64,000 nucleotides of DNA from Prorocentrum cordatum (lineage: Eukaryota > Sar > Dinophyceae > Prorocentrales > Prorocentraceae), in the NCBI GenBank assembly GCA_963575745.1, contig CAUYUJ010010447.1:330186-394185 (forward strand), in the 5' to 3' direction. Each line of letters starts with the position of its first letter. Position 1 is the stretch's first letter. Below, in pieces: positions 20,090 through 31,334 of the stretch. The notes below the pieces were generated by a model. The model was not told where the DNA came from. It was given only the letters and a program-made list of their open reading frames with translations, and ran no database searches. The position numbers were made by a program, and so were the translations under genes.

Positions 20090-23000
20090 GAGCGCCGCAA
20101 CATCGACGTCATCTCATTCAATGTCTGAGGCCATGCCCGTGACGATCGCACTGGGGAGTTGATGGCAGAAGTTAAAATCCATGAAGTGGGATGTCATGTT
20201 GCTCACGGAGACATGGAGGGGGCAAGCGTCGGAACTTTTTACGATTGACAGGGGCCACGTATTTGGAGGATCAGCCGGAGCACCAGATGGGAGAAAAGGC
20301 GTCGCTATTATACTTCACACATCATGTAAGCTAACGGATTTCGTACCGGTCAGTGAAAGAGTAGCATATGTTGATTTCAAGTGCGCTTCACGTGATTTTC
20401 GAGTTCTGGTTACTTATTTTCCTGACAGCACATGCAAGGATGCAGAGGTACAGAAGATGCACGCAGCACTTCCGGCAATAAAGCGGGATAACAAGAAAAT
20501 ATGTATTTTTATGATCGGTGGGAATTTCAATGCTCAGGTGGGAAGCCGGCTTGCGGACGACGACGGAAGCGCAATCGGGTATCACGGATTCGGCGCGGAA
20601 GCTTTGCGTGGACAGCGGTTGAAGCAATGGCGCGGGCAGTGCGACCTCAGCATCACGAACGCCTTCTTCTCTAAGCCCCCGCTCAAGAGAATCGCGCATT
20701 ATTTGAATAACGGACAGCCGCGGCAGATCGATTTCATACTCATCGGAAAGAACGCGCGCAGGTGCGTGACCAATTCTGGCTCCAACGACTCGCCGGACCT
20801 AGGATCAGACCACGAACCAGCACAAGCGACGTTGAGCTTACCCTTGAGGACAATACGCAAAAGAAACAGGAACCGTCAGAGACACAGCCGGGCATATTAA
20901 TGCTACAAATATGGGTTTGCACGACATGCCACCAAACAGTTTGAAAAGGTTGTTGGGATAACGGAGTGCACGACCATTGACGACTACAACGCTCAGGTTG
21001 AATCTGCTTTGATGCACGCCCAGGGGGCGTTCGCAGAAGAATCGAGCACTTCGACACCACAGGTGCCCGATGAGGACACCAGGCTTCAGCATCTGATACA
21101 GGAGCGACGAGAGACGCCACGCAGCAGTAGCAGCAAGCGGGCACAGCTCAGCAAGCATATTCGCACCGAAGTGAAGGTCATCAAAGATAAGACTCGCAAT
21201 CAACACACCAAACACATCTTCAGCACGTTTACGGGGCTGAATAATATCAAGACGACAAAGACGAGGAGGAGGCGAATTGCGATTGTCAGGATGGTCGACT
21301 CAAAGGGGATGGAACACACGGGCCGCAGAGACATTGCTAATGCATTTTCGGATTTTCACGCGGATCTCTATGCAACGGCACACGGACAGTCAGAACAATC
21401 TGAACATACTACATTCACCGCTGGATCTATACCGCCGTTCACCTACGATGAACTTGAAGAGGCTCTGGCGCACTTTCAAACAGGCAAGGCGCCAGATGCG
21501 ATGGGGATTTTTGCAGAAATGCTGAAATTTGGAGGCGAAGCAGTGCGACATGCTGTGCTGGACATGTACAATGCCATCATCAAGCCCGGGGCTACGACTC
21601 CAACGCAGTGGAAACACACAGTCATGAAAGTATTGTCCAAAGACGGGGGCCCCGCGCGGCCATCCAACTAAAGACCGATGTGTACACTACCGGCTCTATA
21701 CAATTTATTTGCTCGTCTTCTATACCAAAGGTTGGACGTGTACCTGAGGCCTGAGCAATCGCGCGACCAAGCTGGATTCAGAAAAGGGCTTTCAACAATC
21801 GATCATATATTCACTATGTCATGTATTCAGGAGAAGGCCGACGAATTTCAACAAACAGTATGGTATTGCGCACTGGACTTCGCGAAGGCGTTCGATACGG
21901 TTGAACGCGGTTCTCTGTGGGAAGCGCTCCGTGGCCAGGGTGTTCCAGAACCGTATATTCAGCTGCTTCGCTCTCTGCGCGCGGATCAACGTGGGCGCGC
22001 GCGGACAGACGTGCCCAGCGACGAGTTCAATATGCAACGTGGGGCAAAGCAGGGCGATCCCTTATCTCCTTTGTTATTCAACGTTTTACTCGAACACTGT
22101 CTCCGGCCATGCAAAAAAGAGTGGTGTAAAAAACGCTACGGCTTACGATTGGACCCGCTGAACAGCAAAATGCTCACAAATTTGCGTTTCGCAGATGACG
22201 CGCTCGCCGTGGCACCCACATTGCACAAACTCAAGCAGATGCTGTCCGGCATCCAGAGATACACCGCCGACGTGGGCTTATCTTTGCACCCTGGCAAGAC
22301 AAAGATATTCACAAATGCGAGCAGGAAGTCTGGGAGACAGGCGGCCGGCTCGGTACACGTAAATGGTTTGGAAGTCGAGATTAGTCCAAGGACATCAACT
22401 ACCAAATATTTAGGTCGCCTTGTATCTTGCGACAAGCCTTTTGAATGTGAACCCAACAACAGAATCCGCAAAGCATGGGCTGCATATGGTTTACATAAGC
22501 AAGAACTGACCAGCCGATCATATCCTCTCAAGGATCGCATCCGGCTGATTGACAGCACGGCGGCACCAACGCTACTGTATGGAAGCGAAGTGCGGCCTAT
22601 GACCCGCGACGTGGAGCACCAAATCACACGTGTGCAACGGAGGATGCTCGGGCATATGTTGGGAGCAAAGCGAAAAACAATTCAAACGGAAGGCGTGTAG
22701 AACGCTGATGTTGATTGTGCCGGCGTGGACAGCAACCCAGAGCTGGAGCAGGACTAGACGTCATCGGGCGCTTCGGAAAGCACGCGTCTGGAGCCTTGGG
22801 CCGATTTCATTCGAAGAGCGACGAGGGCTAGAGAGGAACACCTGCAGACAGCACGTATGGAGCCATGGGTACACCAGCAGAGACGACGCAAATGGCGATG
22901 GGCTTTTCGAGTGGCAAACATGGATACGGACCGCTGGGCTTCGCAAGCGATGTACTAGGACCCGGCGTTGACTTCTATATCAGCGCGTCGCGCGACCGGC

Positions 23001-23132
23001 AGACCGGAGAAACGCTGGGGTGACGACGTCCGCGAGTGCATCTACACGCAAGGTGTGTACACTTGGCGGCAAATCTATGCATTTTCACACGAGGCGCGGA
23101 ATGAGTTAGAGGATGGGTTTGCGACGAGGTAG
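20090..23132 (+). pseudogene. LINE ORF2: APE endonuclease plus reverse transcriptase (broken)
   Basis: The endonuclease begins near 20090. It shows the SFN start motif, LTETW (catalytic Glu), GNFNAQVG where the family has GDFNA (catalytic Asp replaced by Asn) and GSDHEPA. The reverse transcriptase follows with GKAPDAMGI, LDFAKAFDTVE (motif A), QGDPLSPLLFN (motif B) and FADD at 22188-22199 (motif C). The C-terminal RRRKWRWA segment is near 22885. From 20181 on, everything is in one frame broken by TAA 20898, TAA 21669, TAG 22698, TAG 22755 and TAG 22956; there is also a TGA at 20126 and a one-base shift near 20175. The final stop is TAG 23130-23132. Confidence 0.92.
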
Positions 23133-23276
23133 TTTATAAGCCTGGTGTATGTTTTAAACGTTTTCCCAAATCTGTTAATGCAGCGACAACCCAGTACTCT
23201 CTCCCAGCGCGGGGGACCGCGTTTCCCATGCGCCTGCCCTCTTAGAGGACCGCCCCCAAGGGGCTGGAGTGCGGGC
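23133..23276 (+). other. LINE 3' untranslated region
   Basis: Non-coding DNA between the ORF2 stop and the CTGT tail. No stem-loop was identified with confidence. Confidence 0.6.
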
Positions 23277-23304
23277 CTGTCTGTCTGTCTGTCTGTCTGT
23301 CTGT
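23277..23304 (+). repeat. (CTGT)7 tail of LINE
   Basis: Seven perfect CTGT units directly abut the right target-site duplication. Short tandem tails instead of poly(A) are known for several LINE groups. Confidence 0.88.
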
Positions 23305-23321
23305 CCCGTTCGACCTCGAGG
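23305..23321. repeat. LINE target-site duplication, right copy
   Basis: Identical to 18681-18697 over 17 bp. Confidence 0.9.
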
Positions 23322-24543
23322 AGGACAAGTGCATCTCGAAAGAGACCCCCCCACGAGTTCGCCACAGAGCACAACCTACAAGTTTGCCAGGAATACGAGG
23401 GCGCCTCGGACGGCTACAAGCGAGCACTCCGCGGCGTCATCAAGCGCATCGAGTACCTCAAGAAGTGCGCCCCCGTGCCAGACTGGATGCTGCCCGCCGA
23501 GATCTTCCAGATAACCTTCCAGCCCACCAACTTCGCCAAGCTGAAGCCGAAGTCGTCAGGCGCGGGCTACGTTGACGGGCTCGCTGAGGCCCCCTCGCGC
23601 AGGAGAGGGTCGAGCCAGTCCGTAACCGCGCGTGCCGCGTCGGTTTCGCCCCGCACTACGCCCGCCACATCCAGTGCTTCACAATCGACAATAAGAACGG
23701 CAAGCCCCAGCTCCTCGGCTTGCGCATGCTCCACATGCAGCCCCCCTTCGGGCGCTGCTTCTACAGACCGCTTCAGTGCAAGTCCAAGCCGTGGTCACCT
23801 TTACCTCCACATGCTCAAGGCCGCTGACCTCATCGGTTTCGAGTATTACCCTCAGGACGCCAACAACGAGGAGGAGTAGCCTACCAGACCACGGGCGACC
23901 ACAGGCTGCAGAAGTTGATCACGGTGAACATCAAGCAAGTGCTGGTCAACTCTCAGCAGCTCGCATGGGTCGTTTCCGCCGTCTACAGCACGTATCCGAT
24001 GTCGGTGCAGACCCAGGTGATCAAGGCGCCCCGAGCCTGCAGCACGCCCTACGCGGACAACTACAAGAAGACGGGCAAGGGTCACTCGCCTATTTCGTCT
24101 CTCTGCCCCGCGGAAGTGGGCGCCAACACCAAGAGCAGTTTCACAGAGCACGGGAAGTCAGTGGACCAGTTCAGCGCGGCGACCGACCACTGCAAAGTGA
24201 AACACCTGAAGATCAGCAAGTGCGATGACAGCTACCTCGCGAAGATCACACTGCATAGTGTGCGGGGGCTCAGGACCGACGCGGAGGCCGAGGAGGTTCC
24301 GCCAGAGGAGCTGAAGCAGCAGTGCAACACCAAAGGACAGCATCCACCGAGCGCCGACCCAAGTGGGAGCTACGGCGAAGACGGGCACACCACCAACGGG
24401 AGTCATGGAGGACATGCTGGCTGCGTGGTGGGCATGGCTATGACTACGAGTATGAGAATATCGGATGGCCGATGCGACTACGCCTCGTTCGGCAAGGCGA
24501 TCGGCGTGCGTGGCGCCGGGATCGCAATGAAGGTGCCGCTCTG
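23322..24543 (+). pseudogene. Unrecognised protein gene, 3' portion, after LINE
   Basis: Continues the gene relic seen at 17440-18697. Readable segments in shifting frames are: FATEHNLQVCQEYEG to about 23590; GFAPHYARHIQCFTIDN to about 23790; LHMLKAADLIGFEYYPQDAN to 23876; and QTTGDHRLQKLITVNIK near 23890 continuing to a stop at 24543. At least three frameshifts are needed. Residues are Lys/Gln/Tyr-rich and ordinary. I recognise no domain. A viral or transposon origin cannot be excluded. Confidence 0.5.
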
Positions 24544-25109
24544 AGCGGCGACGGCGGGGGCCCATCCTTGCGGCCGAATGCGCTGCCTTGCCCCCCAATG
24601 CCGCTCTATCTTTCTACCCTCTGGTACCGTCCTCGCGCCCTATGGCCCGCTCATCGTGATCCTCCCGTGAAAGTTCTGCATCGCAGCGGCGCACATTAGT
24701 GAAGGCGTAGTTTGAGGGCGGTCCATCGTTCGTCGGCGGAGCCTCACATTGCTCTGCAGATCCGTCAGCGCGTGCCTCTGGGTCGAGCGGGCCTGCCTGA
24801 CAAGCGTTTGGAGAGCCCTGCGTTTGAAGAACAGGGGTCGTCACGCTCCTGCGTGATTGGTCATGTACGGGGGTGCGTAGGATATGGGGACGAGGAGGAG
24901 GAGGAGGAGGAGGACGAGGAGGACGAGGAGGACGAGGAGGACGAGGAGGCGGAAACGCAATCGTACATCTTGTTCGGGGTTGAGTGTAGAGCGTCGCCGG
25001 TGGCTTGTGTGTGTGGGGAGGGGAGAGAGTAGAGGTGGGTTGAGGTGATGACCATGGTGAATCCCAGATGCGGCGGCAACGATGCTGCAATGCATCCTTC
25101 CGTCTCGAG
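24544..25109. other. No recognisable gene; (GGA)n/(GAC) patch
   Basis: 24890-24950 is a GGA/GACGAG simple repeat. Flanks are GC-rich without an identifiable frame. Confidence 0.45.
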
Positions 25110-26050
25110 TCCCCTCTATAAGTCGTTACGCGCCTTTCGTTTAACACCAAGCGCGCCCCCTTTGCAGATCAGCGCCACGTTCGCTTGCCACTCAGGCGGC
25201 AGACTCGTTTTGAAAAAGGAAAAGCCGTGTATCATTGGAAAGCGTAGACAGGAATGCGAGAAGCTATGTTCATGCAGTTCAAGAGGTCTTCCGAGATAGG
25301 CCCGATTGAACAACGACCGCCCCCCTTCCATCCGCGTAACGGTTGCATAACTTGTCATTTGTGATCATGATTTTCGAGCAAACCTCAAGCCAGAACCACA
25401 AGTTTGAAAAGAGACCGCCCTCCATGTACGCAGCTGTTGCACAGCATTGCACCTTTGGCCATGAATTTTGAGCGAGTCTCATTGTGGAAAGGACTTGTCC
25501 TGTATCTACGCAGCTGCTACATAGGTTGACTGTGCTGGCTCCTAAGTTCAGGGAAGCCTCAAGCGAAAGGCACGTGTTGAACATCAGCCCTCATTCCTCC
25601 CGTGTTCTAGACCTTTCTCAGACGAATTTGCGCGGTGGTCAGGCGGTAGCCCAATATTGAAAGATAACAGCCATAACCCTTCACACTTGCAATGGTTGCA
25701 AACTTGTAAGCCGAATGTGACAAGGATTAAAGCGAGTTCTCCTTCTTAACAAAAAAACGTTGGCTCCATCCTCCATCCCTGTAGCTGTTGCAACCTATGA
25801 TCACGACTTTGCGCGGCGCTGTGTGTTCCACCGTTGGACTTGTCGCGAATGGTTGAAACGATTGCGCTCTGCGCTAAGGCGGGAGTCCTTGGAAGCGTCG
25901 CCAGTGTTTGAGATATGTGTGTGTGTGTGTGCGGCGCATTGCCGAACACTCCGTTTTGAAACCGCTGGTGTTGTATCTGCGTGGCCGTTGCAACGTTCAA
26001 GCTTCAGGCTCGTAGGTGTTGAGGGAGCCTCAGGCGGAGCGCCCGGCCCA
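25110..26050. repeat. ~95-bp degenerate tandem repeat
   Basis: Recurrent order of blocks: TCCATNTACGCAGCTGTTGC, TTTGGCCATGANTTTNGAGC, then GCCTCAAGC. Units start near 25318, 25418 and 25500, with further diverged ones near 25770 and 25965. Units are poorly conserved, suggesting an old array. Confidence 0.5.
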
Positions 26051-27163
26051 ACGTATCGATAGTTTGGGGTTACGACGGGGAGGAGTTCGTTTTTTTGTTT
26101 TCCATGGAAAGGATGGAGCAGGCTTATTCCATTGAGGACGAGTCTACGGGTGTGGATGATGATCTGGCGGCGGAGGAGGAGGAGGAGAAGGAGGCAGAGG
26201 AGCAGGAGGGAGAGCAGGGTTAGACAGAAGATAAGGCGGATATGCAGTTTCAAGAGGACGACGATATGGTTGTGAGTGAGACTGGGGACGAGAAGAAGTG
26301 GAGGGGTATGGCAAGTGGGGTGATGCATAGGCATCGATCGGCGCGAATCTGAAGCGAGCCACAATCGTGACTTGACACCCTTGCTCAGAGCCGCCTGCGG
26401 CGTGGTCATGCAAACGGGTTTCGGGCGGCCCAGCCGCGACGACAAGGGTCAGTCCGACGTGTTGCACGACGTGTGACACGTGTGGCGGCAAAGAGACAGG
26501 GTACGTGATATCTCGTGGAGGAAAACCAAGAGGGATCATGGGAGGAGCATGGGGGCAGCGGCAGGGGGAGGAGGAATATGGAATAGTGGAGGAGGGAGGA
26601 GCCGGTGGAAGCGGGTAGAAGCGGAGGAGCAGGAGGAGGAGGAGAAGCAGGAGGAGGAGGGGCAGAGGAGAGGGGGAGGATGACGAGGAGGAGGAGGAGG
26701 AGGAGGAAAAGGAAAAGGAGGAGGAGGAGGAGGAAAAGGAGGAGGAGGGATGATATGGAGGAGGGAGGAGGACGAGGACGAGGACGAGGCGGAGGAGAAG
26801 GGTGATAACGACAGAGGTGGAGAAGGAAGGGAGGGATGGGTGATGATAATGCAGAGGGGGAACAGGTGAGAGATGAGGAGGTGAGGAGCGGGCCTGAGCG
26901 GGAGGAGGAGGAGGTGGAGGAGGAGGATGATGATGATGAGGAGGAGGAGGAGAAGCAACACGGAGCAGGAGGACTCAGGAGGAGGAGGACGACGACGACG
27001 AGCTGCCCGCGGGCTTGCCCGCGGGTCTCCTTGCCGGGGCTCGTGGCGCCCTTCTCAGGAGTGGGCTGCGATGTTCTCCAAGACGTCCTCGCGCAGCACC
27101 CTGTCGGGTGGCAACCGGGGGGGACAGAGAGAGAGGGGGAGGGGGAAATATTCCGAGGAGGAA
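26051..27163. repeat. GGA-rich low-complexity DNA, no gene
   Basis: Dense (GGA)n at 26170-26200, 26620-26760 and 26905-26985, with a short (GAC)n at 26986-27002. Long Arg/Glu and Pro/Ser frames are by-products. Confidence 0.65.
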
Positions 27164-27311
27164 GAGGTTTCCATGCCGCCGCTCTCCCCTCGTTTTTATT
27201 GTTTGTGGTGCCTCCAGGGAGGCCCTCGTCGCCACGGCTGGATTCGCCTCCACACCCTGGTCAGAAAGCAGCCCTGGGGAGGTCTGGGAAGTAGCGGTCT
27301 CGGCATTCTTT
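27164..27311. mobile_element. Dispersed repeat family D, copy 3
   Basis: GGGAGGCCCTCGTCGCCACG, GGATTCGCCT and GGTCAGAAAGC occur in family order. The ends GGTTTCCATGCCGCCGCT and the reverse complement of AGCGGTCTCGGCATTC are inverted-repeat-like. Confidence 0.55.
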
Positions 27312-28737
27312 GTCGGGGGTGACAGCGTGCGCAACGACAGACCGCTGGACAAGCGCGCGCTCTCACGGTGCGGGAGGCAGCCGAAGACGGGGCCTGGGGA
27401 ATACGCGCCCGCGGCCTGGAGGCAGGGGCCCCGGGCCCCAGGCGGGGGGTGGGGCAGCCCGGGGGCAGCTGCCGCGCGCAGGGCGGCGACGAGGGCCGAG
27501 GATCGGCGCCCGTCGTGCGCGGAAGCGCACATGCGGATTCATGCGCAGTCATGGGTCCATCCCCTGGCAGCTCCACCCCCGTGGCAACAGCGGGCGCGAC
27601 GAGGGGCGGAGCCGGAGGCGAAGAGGGCCGATGACGGCACGAGCCCAGAGATGCCCAGGGGTGGCCAGTTGTTCTCAGGCGGCGCGGGCGCGAATCGTGA
27701 CGTTATACCTGGAGGGGGGAGGGGAGGAGTGGCATGGCCACTCACGCGCGCTCGCGCGAATTATAAGAAGATTGGCTTGTGAAGTGCGGATTGGTAGCGG
27801 GCCCCGCTTTCGCGCAGAATCAGCGCGCCGTCGCCAAACCAGGCGGCACTGGCCTCATGTTTCGCGGGTGCCTTCCCGGATGTGTGGATCTGGCGCCCAC
27901 GCGCTTGATCCACAGGTGCGAAATCTATGGTTGCATGTGCCCGGATCATGCCTGCCAGCATCATATCCCAAGGGATGTTTCCGACCGGCCGACAGTGCCA
28001 CCCGCTTTTCCGCCATTTGGAGAGCCCCCCAAGCTATCCCCTGGTCCCCCACCTCAGGTCTGCTTCCTCCAGATGCCTTCCGAGGCTGTCTGTGGGGGAC
28101 TGCAACATGCCGAAGAGGCCCCGACGACTGCACATCAGGCCCCAAAATTGGCCCCGAGAGGGCTGGCATGCTCCCGACGGATCCACGTGCTCTTGCACGT
28201 CTGACGCTGTCCTTCGCCAGCGCAAGATGGCTTCGAGACAGCTCATGGTATTGCTATGATGAGGTGGATGGGGGGCTTCTGTGGGTCGCCGAGGCGGCCC
28301 CAGAGGTCCCAAGGCGGGGCCGCGCAGGCCCTGGAGGTTGCTCCATGACGCTGGTTTTCCCGTGGAAGGTCCCTTGTGGTCCAGCCCCTACTGCGCTTGG
28401 AAGCGCCGGCTGGGGGTGCTCCGATCTGGAACGCCTCGCGCGCGGACTGGGAGGAACCGCCATCAGGGGGTTCGCGGAGGGTGCCCCAGTGTTCTTCGTG
28501 ATTGTTGGATGTTCTTGTGCTTCCTGGGGGAGGGTATCCTCGATGATGTTATGGCTTTTGGTGGGCTGGTCCGCGGAGGGTCTCATGTTCTCGAAGGATG
28601 CTCTTCTCGTATGGGTCGGGCCGTACCCGGCTTGCGATCGTCTGCTGGCGAGCCCAATGAGGTTGCGCATCTAATCGTCCTTCTCCCCCATCTTCCTTGA
28701 TGTCCTTACACGCCGGTCATTAAGTGTAATTTCAAGC
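27312..28737. other. GC-rich region with long open frames, no recognisable gene
   Basis: A plus-strand frame stays open from 27310 to 28674, with overlapping open frames on the other strand and in other frames. Composition is Gly/Arg/Pro/Ala-rich in the first third and more varied afterwards (about 27780-28670), but I recognise no motif. A real exon inside 27780-28670 cannot be excluded. Confidence 0.35.
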
Positions 28738-28806
28738 GCCTTCCTACTACAGGGATCGAGAGTTTTCCCCATTTGCCTCGTCCTCAGTGGGCGGGCGGGA
28801 ACCCAA
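28738..28806. repeat. Dispersed ~72-bp repeat, copy 2
   Basis: Partner of 10299-10371; shared block order GCGCCTTCCTACT, CCTCGTCC, CTCAG, GAACCCAAT. Confidence 0.5.
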
Positions 28807-29420
28807 TCAGCGCGCGAGGTGGTTCAGCCAGTTCCGCCAGAGATATCTGGGCTCGGTCTTGTAGCGCGCGAGATGGTCCAGCCAGTTTCGTCAGAGATAT
28901 TATCGCAACTCTGGGTTCAGAGATGCGGCGTGATATTTTCGCTCCAGTTTCGCCTGAGACATCCTCGCAGTTCTGGGCTGCAGGATGCCTTGACCTGAGG
29001 CGGTCCGGGCCGCTTCTTTTGAGACGTCATCAGATGCTACGCGAGAGATGGTCTGGCCAATTTTGCTTGGGACGCCCTCGCATGTCTGGGCGCGGAGATG
29101 CCAGTGTCGCCTGAGACGTCCTCGCACTTCTGGGCTCCATCTTTGGCTCCGATACCACCTGACCTGAGGTGGTCGGGCCAGGTTTTTCTGCAACATGCCG
29201 CGCACAAGGTGATCCAGCCAGTTTCGGCTGAGACGCACTCTTATTTTTGGGCTTGGAGATGGAGCGCGCGCGGCCAGCTTCGTCTGAGTCATCCTCGCAA
29301 CTCTACGCACCGGGATGCCCTCACCTCAATGGTTCGGCCAGATTCGCCCCAGACCTCCTCGCAGTTTCGGCCTCCGAGTTGCCGCTCGCGAGGTGGTTTG
29401 GCCCGCATATGACCAGATAC
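28807..29420. repeat. ~65-bp satellite-like array 1
   Basis: Eight to nine diverged units of the form GCGCGAGGTGGTCCAGCCAG, TTTCGCCTGAGACATCCTCG, CAACTCTGGGCTC, AGATGC. The same unit forms array 2 at 31335-32290. Confidence 0.75.
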
Positions 29421-29635
29421 ATTCTCGCATATGACCAGAGATGCCTCGTGCGAGGTGGTCTGGCTAGTTTCGCCAGTGGGGCCGCCAGGGTTTTCAGGAG
29501 GCCCGTGAGGAAGCTCACTCCATGCGCGCCCGCTCGCCTGCGGCGCACGTTGCCTGGCCCGCGTTGCGCCCCAGTTCGCATTGTGCCACTGCTGGCCTGT
29601 GCATGAGGGCGCAGCTGGCGGCGCGGGGGCAGGCT
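29421..29635. other. GC-rich spacer, no recognisable gene
   Basis: No domain or repeat identified. Confidence 0.4.
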
Positions 29636-29706
29636 CTTCTTCTTCTTCTTCTTCTTTCTTCTTCTTCTTCTTCTTCTTCTTCTTCTTCTTCTTCTTCTTC
29701 TTCTTC
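29636..29706. repeat. (TTC)n microsatellite
   Basis: About 23 TTC/CTT triplets with one interruption (CTTTC). Confidence 0.9.
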
Positions 29707-31334
29707 TCGGTGACATGCGCTTCGCTGGGGGCAGCGCGGCAGATGTTGCACGTCCCGCTGCGAAGAGCTTCGCTTCGCGGCGCCCGCGGGCCCCTGATTG
29801 GCGGGCGCCTTGCCAGGCGCCCGCGGCTGCGCGTGGCGCCTGTTGCCCGCTCGCAGAAGCAACCCAACTCGGATTGTTCAAGAGGGCCGTTCGCGTTTAC
29901 TACGCTTGCCCGGAAGTGCATCGCACGCGGCGTCGCTTGCCCCAGGCCGACAGGCCGCATGCCCACGGGATGGGGAAAGTAGAATTGTATGCTCGGGTTC
30001 CCTCCAGGCAAGCGGTCAAATCGAAGCTTGGGCGCTCCTGGCCCTGGCTGCCGCACGCGCGAACGAGTTGGATGCCATTCGTTTGCAGATGGTTTGGCGG
30101 GACCGAGACTCCGCGCGACGAGACCCAGGCGGATCTTGAACGGCGGGCCGTAATTTAGCACCTCCGCTGTTCCGCCGGTACCGCATGGCAACATTCGCCC
30201 TCTGCGGCATGTCGTCTGGGGCGTTTGTGGTGGGCTGAAAAGGACACATTGCCTTCGCGGGGTGACGTTTCCGCGCCAAGCGGGCGGTGCCGCGCGAAGC
30301 CGACGCGAAAAGAAATCTTGACGGGGGCGGAACAACGCGAACAGAAATCTGGACGGGGTCGATGAGAAATTATATCACCCCTTATCGGGGGAGCGTAAGA
30401 CCCGGGTTTGCCAGGACTCGGGTTCGCCCTCGTTTTTTGACGACCGCGCCTCGGATTTTGACGAGGAGGAGTTTCGTGGGATGTCTGCAGCGGGAGGCCT
30501 CGTCAAAATGCAGGCTCGGCCTCGTCATTTTTGTTGACGACCTCGTCGGGGATTTCCGAGTCCCCTGTACCCAGGTCTTACGTCCCCCTGACCTTAGAAC
30601 GCGTGGATGTGAATTCGCTTCGCGGGCGGAGGAGGAGACTGAACCACATACCGGGAAAAGGGAGGGGGGTCCCTGGGGGTTGTCTCATGGGTTGTCAAGG
30701 GGCCAGGGGGTTATCCAGGGGTTGTCTAGCCTCAACCTCCTTCTCCTCGTCCCCCCCGTTTTTCCTCCCATTGGTGATCCTCCACCTCTTCGCGTCAACG
30801 ATCGTCGCAGCCAATTTCGCACGGTGCGTCGTGTGCGTGTCAAGTCGCGCGGGAACCAAGTCAGGTGCCACCGTTCTGCGAATCACCATATTGTACCGCA
30901 GGATGTGATCCAGACACCGATGCCATGAGGAACCCCGAAGCGCGCCGCATGCGAGTTGCCTCGCACGGAGACCAATCCGGGGACCGCCGCCACAGCAGTA
31001 ACAATGGCGCGTCCGCATGGGAAAAAATTCGGTGGCCGCAGACAGGAACCACGATCGCCTCTGTTGATACAAGCACCACAGCGATCCCCTCGCGTCATCC
31101 TTGTTTCATATTCTCTCTCCTCCCCTCTCTCCTCCTTTCCTTCGGGTTCGGATCCGACGGAATACGTAACAAAAAAAACAGGGGAAAAAGGCGAGGAGAG
31201 GCTGGAATCATGATAGAAGAAGGAGGAGGAGGAAGAGGAGGAGGAGGAGGACCACCACGACGACGCTGACGATGATGGCTGCGGCAGTTGCTTCGACAGC
31301 GGCGCGCGCGCGCGCGCCCTACGGCGCACGCGAT
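29707..31334. other. No recognisable gene
   Basis: Complex GC-rich DNA. 30470-30560 contains CCTCGTCAAAATGCAGGCTC and CCTCGTCATTTTTGTTGACG repeats with local dyad symmetry. 30668-30730 is a GGGTTGTC-type minisatellite related to 40898-41010. Open frames lack domains. Confidence 0.4.

Larger units (their letters stand above)
18698..23304 (+). mobile_element. Near full-length non-LTR retrotransposon (LINE), decayed
   Basis: The 4,607-bp insertion lies between perfect 17-bp target-site duplications. In order it holds a ~107-bp 5' leader, an ORF1-like region (18805-19822), an ORF2 with APE-type endonuclease and reverse transcriptase (about 20090-23132), a ~145-bp 3' untranslated region and a (CTGT)7 tail in place of poly(A). 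It lies in the sense orientation inside a host gene relic. Stops and frameshifts make it inactive. I recall similar LINEs as common in dinoflagellate genomes; the clade cannot be named without a tree. Confidence 0.92.

Noticed and set aside
27310-28674. 454-codon plus-strand open frame
   Set aside because: No recognisable domain, overlapped by open frames on both strands, composition typical of GC-rich DNA. It is kept as an uncertain region only.
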